Source: Gammaproteobacteria bacterium (lineage in GTDB: Bacteria; Pseudomonadota; Gammaproteobacteria; JADZEE01). From it: a stretch of DNA of 44,536 nucleotides. Shown here piece by piece: positions 27,769 to 34,455 of the stretch. The stretch is from positions 1 through 44,536 of the forward strand of contig JADZEE010000077.1 of the NCBI GenBank assembly GCA_020850735.1. The letters run 5' to 3'. The notes below the pieces were generated by a model. The model was not told where the DNA came from, made no database searches, and was given only the letters and a program-made list of their open reading frames with translations. The stretch's first letter is position 1. The number at the start of each line of letters is the position of its first letter. The translations under genes and the position numbers were made by a program.

Positions 27769-29193
27769 TCAGTGCCGGCCGCGCAGGTCCCGTACCCGCT
27801 TCGCCTTGAACTGCGTCGGCGCCAGCGTGCCGGGCACCAGCACCTCGGCGGCGACGCGCACTTCGCAGCGCGCGTGGATCTCGCGCGTAACCGCCGCCGC
27901 CACGGCCCCGGAACGGTCGGCGTGCTCCACCCGCACGGTCATAACGTCCACGCCCTCGGCATTGTGCGCAAGCACGATCTCGAACTCGTCGCCCACACCC
28001 GGTACGGCGCGCACCGCCGCCTCGATCTGCGCGGGGTACATCTTGATGCCACGCAGATTGATGAGATCGTCGGCGCGGCCGCCGATCCCGCCGACGGCGC
28101 GCACGTGCGTGCGCCCGCAGGCGCAGGGCGCAGTATTCAGGGTTGCATAGTCGCCGACCAGGAAACGAAGCTGCGGCGAGCTCTCGCTGTTCAGGTTGGT
28201 GCAAACCGTGAGCCCGCGCACACCCGCGGGCAAGGCCGCGCGCGTGCATGCGTCGACGACCTCCCACGCCTGGATGTCCTCCATGAGGTGGGTCGTGGCG
28301 ACGCCGTCGACGCCCGGTGACGCCGGGCAGGAGTAGCCGCCCGCGTGCGGGGCCGCCTCGGTGCAGCCGTAGAACTCCACCAGCCGAGCGCCCCACAGCG
28401 CCTCGAGCCGGTGGCGGGTGCCTTCGATCCCGGCGGCCGGCTCGCCACCCACGAACAGCAGGCGCACGCTGGACGCCGCCGGATCCGGTCCGCGCGCCGC
28501 GTACGTGCGCCCCAAGTGCAGCAGTGCGGACGGGGTGCCGACCAGCACCGTAGGCGCGTAGCGCTCGACGATCGTCGAGCGCATCGTGCTGTCCATACCG
28601 CCGCCGGGGATCACAGCTACGTTCATGGTCGCAGCGGCGTACTGCACGCCCCAGGCGAACACGTGCGGCCCGTAGCCGGAGCAGATGAACAGGCTGTCGC
28701 TGGCCCGGATGCCCATCGCGTGCATAGCCCGTGCGTTCGCCCAGGACCACAGCTCCCGGTCCCGCTGCGTGTAGCGGAACACGCGCGGCGTGCCCGTCGA
28801 GCCCGACGAAGCGAACATGAGCCAGCCGCGCGTGCGCCACAGCGCATCATCGACGCAGGTGTAGGTACCCCACGGCGGAAAGGCCTCGGCGTCCTGCATC
28901 ATCTCGGCCTTGTCCACGACCGGCCAGCGCGCGAGATCCTCGACGGTCGCGATATCGGTCGGCGCCAGGCCGAGCCGGTCGAAGCGCCGCCGGTAAAAGT
29001 CGCTGTTTTCGTACAGGTACGGTGTGAGCGCGGCGATCTTGGCGTTCTGGATCGACCTGAGCTCCGAACGCGAGGCGCAATCGAGGCCGGGGGACCAGTA
29101 GGCGGCCGAGCCGGGCGCGACGGGGTCGCGCCGGTAGCGCGCCAGCGTCTCCAGCCAGTGCGCGCGCGTGCGCTCGCGGCGATCGCGGTTCAT
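27769..29193 (-). CDS. Phenylacetate-CoA ligase-like adenylate-forming enzyme
   Basis: The product is 474 residues from ATG at 29193. Hallmarks of the phenylacetate/benzoate-CoA ligase branch: an N-terminal IAALTPYLYENSDFYRRRFD segment, the P-loop MFASSGSTGTPRVF, FYGCTEAAP (adenine-binding region), a C-rich CACGRTH segment with GRADDLINLRGIKMYPAQIE, and the C-terminal lysine (TQFKAKRVRDL). It activates an aromatic or other carboxylic acid as acyl-AMP and transfers it to CoA in the cytoplasm. It lies between an isochorismatase-like hydrolase and an acyl-CoA reductase gene. The substrate is unknown. Confidence 0.9.
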   Translation of the reverse strand: MNRDRRERTRAHWLETLARYRRDPVAPGSAAYWSPGLDCASRSELRSIQNAKIAALTPYLYENSDFYRRRFDRLGLAPTDIATVEDLARWPVVDKAEMMQDAEAFPPWGTYTCVDDALWRTRGWLMFASSGSTGTPRVFRYTQRDRELWSWANARAMHAMGIRASDSLFICSGYGPHVFAWGVQYAAATMNVAVIPGGGMDSTMRSTIVERYAPTVLVGTPSALLHLGRTYAARGPDPAASSVRLLFVGGEPAAGIEGTRHRLEALWGARLVEFYGCTEAAPHAGGYSCPASPGVDGVATTHLMEDIQAWEVVDACTRAALPAGVRGLTVCTNLNSESSPQLRFLVGDYATLNTAPCACGRTHVRAVGGIGGRADDLINLRGIKMYPAQIEAAVRAVPGVGDEFEIVLAHNAEGVDVMTVRVEHADRSGAVAAAVTREIHARCEVRVAAEVLVPGTLAPTQFKAKRVRDLRGRH

Positions 29194-29289
29194 GCCCCTG
29201 CCCTCGGCGCCACCCGCACGCCCGGCGCCGGACGTCGCCGGCATCTGCATCCACGCGCACGCCGATCCCGCGTGCCGGTCACCACGCGT

Positions 29290-29898
29290 TCAGGCGGCGC
29301 GGCTGCCCCGGTGCCGGAGATAGTCGATGACCTGCGCCGTATCCATGATCATCGCCCCGCCCATGTCCAGGCTGATCAGCATGCCCTCGTGGACGATGTC
29401 CTGAAAGGTCGCGTTGGCATCGGACGGGAATACCACCTTCAGATCGCGCATGAAGGCCTCGTAGGCGGTCAGGCCGGTGCAGCGATCCGTGGTCGTGCCG
29501 CAGATGATGAGCGTGTCCACGCCGAGGTTGCGCACGATGATGTCCAGGTCCGTGCCGAACCACGCGCTGTAACGGTGCTTGGTCACCACCGGCTCGCCCT
29601 CGATCGGAGCGATGTCCGGATAGATCTGCGTACCCTCGGCCCCTTCCTCCAGCACGCCGGTGCCGAGCACCGGCCAGAACTTGTACATGTAGCCGCGGTC
29701 GCTGCCATCCTTGCGGAAGCAGTGACTGACGTGCACCACGGGAATGTCCAGCTCGCGGCAGGTTTCGAGCAGACGCCGGATCCGCGGCACGTTGTCGATG
29801 GCCTTGGGCACCTCGAGCGGCGCACCGGGGCCGACGAAGGCCTTGTTCATGTCCACGATCAGCAGGGCGGCCTTGCGGGGATCGAAGTCGAAGTTCAT
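29290..29898 (-). CDS. Isochorismatase-family cysteine hydrolase
   Basis: The 202-residue protein, preceded by a GAGGAG ribosome-binding site, has the Asp-Lys-Cys triad of the family: D16 in IVDMN, K107 in VTKHRYSAW and C140 in TTTDRCTGLTAYEAF. Members hydrolyse amides such as N-carbamoylsarcosine, nicotinamide or ureidoacrylate, or the ether of isochorismate. The CTGLTAYEAF motif with Cys present favours an amidohydrolase over isochorismatase proper. It is soluble and cytoplasmic. It lies 64 bp after the TAXI-like gene and 96 bp before the CoA ligase gene, suggesting one transcription unit where an amide is cleaved before CoA activation; that order is inferred. Confidence 0.9.
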   Translation of the reverse strand: MNFDFDPRKAALLIVDMNKAFVGPGAPLEVPKAIDNVPRIRRLLETCRELDIPVVHVSHCFRKDGSDRGYMYKFWPVLGTGVLEEGAEGTQIYPDIAPIEGEPVVTKHRYSAWFGTDLDIIVRNLGVDTLIICGTTTDRCTGLTAYEAFMRDLKVVFPSDANATFQDIVHEGMLISLDMGGAMIMDTAQVIDYLRHRGSRAA

Positions 29899-29962
29899 CT
29901 TTTCTCCTCCGTAGCGTTGCGAATGCGGGTCGTACCGATGCGGATCCTGCCGGCGGCCGGCG

Positions 29963-30904
29963 CTAGCCGCTCATATGGCCGTTGTCGCGGAAATAGCGTT
30001 CCGCCGCCGGGTGCAGCGGCACGCCGACATTGCGCCACAGGATCCCGGGATCCATGGGGTAGACCAGGTCGCTCTTCTCCAGCGGCTGGCCCTTGAATGC
30101 CATCTCGAACAGGTGCCGGTATTCGACCACGATGCGGGTGACGCGATGGACGAGATCGTCGTCCACGTCTGCACGCGTGAACAGCAGCCACTCGGACCAG
30201 TCGAGCGTGGGCAGGTCCGCCGGCACGGCGCCGTCGATCATGCCCGCGGCGAGCACGGCGGGGCGAAAGCCGTAATCCGCGACCATGCCGGCGATGACGT
30301 GCTCCGGGATCGGCAGGAAGGTCATGGGCCGGGCCTTGATGAGCTGGACCCAGGGCGGGGTCTTGCGCCCTTCGTGCACGACCACGTCGGCCTTGCCACT
30401 GGCCACCATCATGATCGCCTGGAACAGGTAGTCCGCACGCAGGATTTCCCAGCCGCGCTGCTGCATCGCGTCGATCGGCATGCCGCAGCGCTCGAGGATG
30501 CGCTCGACCGCAAAGCCGACCGGGCTGCCCTCCCCGGCAAGGACGAAGCGCAGCTTGCGCTCGCCGAGTTCCTCGATCGTGCGCACGCCCCAGTCCGCCG
30601 GTACGGCCCACACCAGGCGGTCGTCGTGCGGAAACGAAAGGATGGCGCGCAGATCCGGCATCGCCTCGGTGTACGGCCCGACGCCACGCCAGGCCATGGT
30701 CGCGCACACCGGCGGCGTGGTGATCCCCAGATCGGCTTCGCCGCGACCCACCGCGGCCACCGTGGGCAGATCCCCGGGCACCAGCTCGATGGTGGTGCTC
30801 TTCAGCCGCGGCTGCTCGATACCCAGCATCATGGTGATCCACGACAGGAACAGCCCGAACCACGGTACGGGCTCGGCCCGCATCTTGACGCTGAAATCAC
30901 TCAT
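29963..30904 (-). CDS. TAXI-type substrate-binding-protein homologue without signal peptide
   Basis: The product has 313 residues from ATG at 30904 (GTG at 30907 is an alternative), with a strong AGGAGGAG site. The fold is the bilobal binding-protein type seen in TAXI TRAP transporters: VAAVGRGEADLGITTPPV, DLRAILSFPHD, FVLAGEGSPVGFAVERIL, VASGKADVVVHEG and a C-terminal DPGILWRNVGVPLHPAAERYF, typical of the family. It begins MSDFSVKMRAEPVPW without a signal peptide or lipobox, and no TRAP permease genes are near. A cytoplasmic ligand-binding or enzyme-like role is therefore likely. It is the first gene of the minus-strand set, facing the tetR gene. Confidence 0.75.
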   Translation of the reverse strand: MSDFSVKMRAEPVPWFGLFLSWITMMLGIEQPRLKSTTIELVPGDLPTVAAVGRGEADLGITTPPVCATMAWRGVGPYTEAMPDLRAILSFPHDDRLVWAVPADWGVRTIEELGERKLRFVLAGEGSPVGFAVERILERCGMPIDAMQQRGWEILRADYLFQAIMMVASGKADVVVHEGRKTPPWVQLIKARPMTFLPIPEHVIAGMVADYGFRPAVLAAGMIDGAVPADLPTLDWSEWLLFTRADVDDDLVHRVTRIVVEYRHLFEMAFKGQPLEKSDLVYPMDPGILWRNVGVPLHPAAERYFRDNGHMSG

Positions 30905-31011
30905 CACCAGTCTCCTCCTCTAGCGCAGCGCGCTGACCCATTGTAAGCCGCTCGAACGCGCGACGCGACGGCTCTCCCCGGGCAGACGTGCGCCGCGCTC
31001 GGCAGCCGGAC

Positions 31012-31050
31012 TTGCCCGTGCCCGGGGTAATTCTATAATTTTATAGAATT
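31012..31050 (+). promoter_or_regulatory. tetR promoter with overlapping perfect palindromic operator
   Basis: The -35 is TTGCCC (31012-31017) and the -10 is a perfect TATAAT (31034-31039), with a 16-bp spacer. A perfect palindrome at 31029-31050 has arms AATTCTATAA and TTATAGAATT around a 2-bp spacer and covers the -10. This is the expected layout of an autorepressing TetR operator. The opposite strand also holds TATA-like sequences, so the same operator could control the divergent gene set. Confidence 0.75.
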
Positions 31051-31061
31051 CGGAGGCCAGC

Positions 31062-31673
31062 ATGCGTACACCAGCGGCCCGGGGCAAGAAGCGCGAGGAG
31101 GAGATCCTCGACGCCGCGGCGGCCGTGTTCGCCGAGCGCGGCTACCATGGCGCCAGCACCGGCGACATCGCCGCGCGGCTCGGGATCCGCCAGGGCAGTG
31201 TGTACTACTACTTCCGCTCCAAGGAACAGGCGCTGGAACGCGTATGCCTCGCCGGCGTGCAGGGTTTCGTCGAGCGCATCGAGGCCATCGCGGCGGCGGA
31301 TCCGCCGCTCAGCGAGGGACTGCGCGAGGTCGTCACGGGCCACGTCGGCGCCATCGTCGCGCGGCGCGACTCGGTCATCGTGTTCCTGCGCGAACGCCGG
31401 CACGTGCCGCGTGCGCGCCGCCGGCGCATCAATACCCATGCCCGGCGCTACGAGCGGGCGCTGGAGATCATGCTCGCACGCGCGGTGACGCGCGGCGAGG
31501 CCCGCGCCGATGTCGATTGCAGGATGACCGCCCTGCATCTCATCGGCATGTGCAACGCCGCCGCCGTGTGGCTCGGGCGCGAACCCGATGCCCCGCTCGA
31601 ACGCATCGTCGCAACACTGCTGCGCCTCGTCCTCGACGGCGTGGCGAAACCCGTGAAGAGGAAAAGTCCATGA
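31062..31673 (+). CDS. TetR-family transcriptional regulator
   Basis: The product has 203 residues, with a CGGAGG ribosome-binding site. The N-terminal helix-turn-helix (about residues 10-56) reads REEEILDAAAAVFAERGYHGAS followed by GDIAARLGIRQGSVYYYFRSKEQAL, a close match to the TetR DNA-binding domain. The C-terminal half is helical and resembles the PaaX-independent, TetR_C type ligand domain; the ligand is unknown. The palindrome overlapping its own -10 is the probable binding site. It is coupled to the following methyltransferase gene by an ATGA overlap and divergent from the ligase/hydrolase gene set. Confidence 0.93.
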   Translation: MRTPAARGKKREEEILDAAAAVFAERGYHGASTGDIAARLGIRQGSVYYYFRSKEQALERVCLAGVQGFVERIEAIAAADPPLSEGLREVVTGHVGAIVARRDSVIVFLRERRHVPRARRRRINTHARRYERALEIMLARAVTRGEARADVDCRMTALHLIGMCNAAAVWLGREPDAPLERIVATLLRLVLDGVAKPVKRKSP

Positions 31674-32785
31674 TCGCACCGCGCCGCAATCCGCCTTTTC
31701 GTGCCGATCACGTCGGCAGCCTGCTCAGGCCCAAGACGCTTACCGCCGCATTCCGGCGCCACCAGGCCGGCGAGATCGGCGACGCCGAGCTCGTCGCCGC
31801 CCAGGACGCGGCCATTCGTGACGTGGTCGCCCTGCAGGAAGGCGCCGGGCTGCACTCGATCACCGATGGCGAATTTCGCCGCGCGTCGTACTGGGCACGC
31901 TTCGTCGAACGGGTCGACGGCCTGGAAGTGCGCGAGGCACTGTTCACCTTTCACGACGATTGCGGCAACGAGCTCGCGTTCACCGCGCCGCACGTGGCCG
32001 GCAAGGTTCGTCGCACGCGTCCTATCGCCGCCGACGAGTACGAGTACCTGCGCAAGACGGCGCGCGAAACGCCCAAGATCACCCTCCCCTCGCCACCGAC
32101 GATGCATTTCTGGCGCCTCGACCAGGGCATCGATCCGGCCGCCTACGCTTCGGCGGACGCGTTCTTCGTCGATCTCGCGGCCGTGTATGCCGGCGAGATC
32201 GCCCATCTCGGCGCGCTCGGTGCGACCTACGTGCAGCTCGACGACGTGCCGTTCGCGATGCTGTGCGATCCCCAGGTACGCGCGCGGGTGGCAGCGGCCG
32301 GCTTCGATCCCGACACTCTGATCGACGCTTACGTGCGCCTGTTCCAGGGCGCCCTCGCCGACCGGCCCACCAGCGTCACCGCGGCCGTGCATCTGTGCCG
32401 CGGCAACTTCAAGGCGCACTTTCTGTCCGCGGGCGGCTACGACGCCGTCGCCGAAAAGCTGTTCAACGACATCCCCGCCGACGCTTTCTTTCTCGAATAC
32501 GACACCCCGCGCGCCGGCGATTTCGCGCCGCTGCGCTTCGTGCCCGAGGACCGCACCGTGGTGCTCGGGCTGGTCAGCTCCAAGACCCCGACCCTGGAGC
32601 AAGAAGACGATCTCCTCGCTCGCATCGACGCGGCGACGAAGTACATCACTCTCGACCAGCTCGCCATCAGCCCCCAGTGCGGCTTCGCCAGCACCGTCTC
32701 CGGCAATCCCGTGACCGTGGACGACGAGCGAGCCAAGCTCGCGCTGCTGGTGCGGGTGGCGCAGCGGGTGTGGGGCGGGAGCTGA
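31670..32785 (+). CDS. MetE-like (cobalamin-independent) methyltransferase, catalytic domain only
   Basis: The product has 371 residues, with a start overlapping the tetR stop by 4 bp. It corresponds to the C-terminal catalytic half of MetE (about 750 residues); the N-terminal half is absent. Zinc ligands of the family are visible: H241 and C243 (HLCRGN), E276 (LEYDT) and C337 (SPQCGF). The N-terminal FRADHVGSLLRP motif is typical of MetE-like short proteins. Zinc-thiolate methyl transfer from an unknown donor to a thiol, or a related reaction, is likely. Coupling to a catabolic-type regulator suggests a degradation role rather than methionine synthesis. Confidence 0.87.
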   Translation: MIAPRRNPPFRADHVGSLLRPKTLTAAFRRHQAGEIGDAELVAAQDAAIRDVVALQEGAGLHSITDGEFRRASYWARFVERVDGLEVREALFTFHDDCGNELAFTAPHVAGKVRRTRPIAADEYEYLRKTARETPKITLPSPPTMHFWRLDQGIDPAAYASADAFFVDLAAVYAGEIAHLGALGATYVQLDDVPFAMLCDPQVRARVAAAGFDPDTLIDAYVRLFQGALADRPTSVTAAVHLCRGNFKAHFLSAGGYDAVAEKLFNDIPADAFFLEYDTPRAGDFAPLRFVPEDRTVVLGLVSSKTPTLEQEDDLLARIDAATKYITLDQLAISPQCGFASTVSGNPVTVDDERAKLALLVRVAQRVWGGS

Positions 32786-32814
32786 GCCGGGGATTCTTAC
32801 GGCAAAGCGGCAAA

Positions 32815-32840
32815 GGGGGTCAGGTCTGACATTCGGACAT
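32815..32840 (-). repeat. REP-like repeat at the 3' end of the transposase gene (inverted copy)
   Basis: On the minus strand it reads ATGTCCGAA followed by TGTCAGACCTGACCCC. GTCAG-AC-CTGAC is an internal palindrome. The last codons and the TGA stop of the transposase lie inside the repeat. It is inverted relative to the copies at 33750 and beyond. Confidence 0.8.
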
Positions 32841-33680
32841 TCTTGATCTTTCAATCTCCCTAACGGCACGGCTGACGGTTCGGTAGTGCACGCCAAAGTA
32901 GTCGGCGATCTCCCGCATGCTGTATGCGCCGGAAAAATACGCAAATGCCATTGCCTCCGTTCGAGTTTCATGCGTTTCCTCGTACCAGGGCAATGGCTTG
33001 GCCAGCAGTCGCCGCTGGATCCGCGGGATCTCCAACGAGTTATCAGACTGCTTTTCGCACCGCAGTCCGGCGACGAACCGATCATCTCCGAGCACACCTT
33101 GGAAACGGACACCAGCAAGCGGGCTCGGCCGCCCAACACCTTCGTTAACGAACTTGAGATAATTGGCGATCGCCCCGCGCCTTTGCTGACCGAAATGTGA
33201 CAGCAACCAATTCGAAGCGAGCCAACGCGGTGCTTCAATTCCGCCAAGAATCGCGCGCAAGTTGCTCCACGGCCAATCTTCGGCACGTTGCACTATCCCG
33301 GCACGAACCGGATTCAGGACAACGTATCGACTCAGTTCGAGGAGGTAACTCTCCTTCTGCACAACAATGCACTTGAATCGCCCCTGGAATACATGGCCGA
33401 CGCGGTCGTGAAGGCGGTTCCACATCTGACCGTACACGCCATTCAGTTGACGCATGCCTTTCGAGAGATTGCCGTCCGGTGTTTCTACCACCAGATGATA
33501 ATGGTTAGTCATGAGGCAATAGGAATGTATCGCCCAATTGAATCGCAAACATACGTTCGCCAGCTGCGTGAGCAACAGCTCACGGTCATCATCACCGAGG
33601 TAGATGTCCTCGCGCCGATTTCCACGTGATGTCACATGGTACAGCGCACCCGGAAACTCCAGCCGCAGTGGTCTTGTCAT
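32820..33680 (-). mobile_element. REP-associated tyrosine transposase (RAYT), Y1/HUH family
   Basis: The product has 286 residues from ATG at 33680. The N-terminus TRPLRLEFPGALYHVTSRGN, the HUH motif in TNHYHLVVE and the catalytic tyrosine region LNGVYGQMWNRLH followed by GHVFQGRFK define the Y1 transposase (IS200-like) family of RAYTs. A C-terminal helix-turn-helix (SMREIADYFGVHYRTVSRAVREIER) is present. RAYTs act on REP palindromes as single-stranded DNA. Here copies of one repeat lie at both ends of the gene in inverted orientation. The gene is less GC-rich than its neighbours, suggesting transfer. The reading frame is intact. Confidence 0.92.
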
Positions 33681-33749
33681 GGCAACTCCTTTGCCGTGGA
33701 TGCGATCCTTTGCCCTCAGGAGCATAACGCTTCAGTAAGAGAAGCAGAA

Positions 33750-33921
33750 ATGTCCGGTTGTCAGACCTGACCCCCGCCTCGTGGTGCGTGACCGGTTGTC
33801 AGACCTGACCCCCGCCTCGTGACCCCCGCCTTGCAGACCTGACCCCCGCCTCGGTCGAAATGTCCGGTTGTCAGACCTGACCCCCGCCTCGGCGACCCGC
33901 CTCGGTCTCGACCCGCCTCGG
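33750..33921 (+). repeat. Array of REP-like repeats (core TGTCAGACCTGACCCC)
   Basis: Copies sharing the core lie at 33750-33775, 33792-33819, 33831-33853 (5' part lost) and 33860-33892. Each is followed by CGCCTCG. Two shortened CGACCCGCCTCGGT units follow at about 33893-33906 and 33909-33922. The units contain the short palindrome GTCAG-AC-CTGAC. Spacings are uneven (17-40 bp) and the DNA between units is made of the same repeat's tail, so this is a local expansion of a RAYT target repeat, not a CRISPR. Confidence 0.85.
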
Positions 33922-33928
33922 TCCGGGG

Positions 33929-33975
33929 TGCGCAACACTGGGTGTCGCCTTAGTGCGCAAGACTGGGTGTCGCTT
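33929..33975 (+). repeat. Pair of direct repeats, GTGCGCAAnACTGGGTGTCG
   Basis: GTGCGCAACACTGGGTGTCG (from 33929) and GTGCGCAAGACTGGGTGTCG (from 33953) are 20-bp copies differing at one base, with start points 24 bp apart. They adjoin the REP array. The remaining DNA to about 34135 shows no gene or clear signal. Confidence 0.6.
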
Positions 33976-34181
33976 GACAGCAGGGTCCTCCGCCGTGGGG
34001 GCTGGGGTGCAACCGTGTTCGACACCGGGCACCGATCCTCGGGCAGCGGTGTTTGGATGTCGAGGCCGCGACCGGGGCGCGCCCGCGAGTGCCAGGGGCG
34101 GTGCCGGAGACGTGCGATCCGGGATCGCGATTAGCTCTTAAAAGAGATACTTGCAAACTGTTTAGTTATATTTAAAATATC

Positions 34182-34187
34182 TATAAT
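34182..34187 (+). promoter_or_regulatory. -10 element of the XRE/Ehr operon
   Basis: A perfect TATAAT lies 41 bp before the XRE gene start, within an AT-rich island of about 75 bp (34134-34210) that stands out in GC-rich surroundings. Candidate -35 sequences upstream (TGTTTA, 34159-34164) are poor, which may mean an activator or regulator is needed. Confidence 0.5.
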
Positions 34188-34227
34188 CAATTCTAATAGA
34201 TATGCCAACATCATCACCGGCAAACAG

Positions 34228-34455
34228 ATGAAAGCGGCCCGGGCGTTACTCGGGATCGACCAGCAGGTGCTGGCCGCGGCCGCCGGGGTGTCATTGCCGA
34301 CCATCCGGAGGATGGAGGCCAGCGCGGACACCGTGCGCGCCAACGTCGATACTCTGGTCAAGGTCGTGCAGGCGCTCGAGCTGGCGGGGATCGAGCTGAT
34401 CGCCGAGGGCGCGGCCAGCGCCGCGGCCGGGCGGGGGGTGCGGCTGCGCTCGTGA
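34228..34455 (+). CDS. Small XRE-type helix-turn-helix regulator
   Basis: The product has 75 residues. The helix-turn-helix MKAARALLGIDQQVLAAAAG...SLPTIRRMEAS matches the XRE/Cro family of short single-domain regulators. Family members usually begin with an ITGxQ segment, which here is encoded just upstream (IITGKQ) without a standard start codon, so either the ATG at 34228 or a rare start is used. The last codons overlap the GTG start of the first membrane subunit gene by 4 bp (GTGA), so it is translationally coupled to the membrane complex operon and probably controls it. The AT-rich stretch upstream is the likely operator region. Confidence 0.8.
   Translation: MKAARALLGIDQQVLAAAAGVSLPTIRRMEASADTVRANVDTLVKVVQALELAGIELIAEGAASAAAGRGVRLRS

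Noticed and set aside
33750..33921. CRISPR array
   Set aside because: Repeat spacing is irregular, spacers are derived from the repeat tail, some units are truncated, and no cas genes are present. RAYT-linked REP repeats explain it better.
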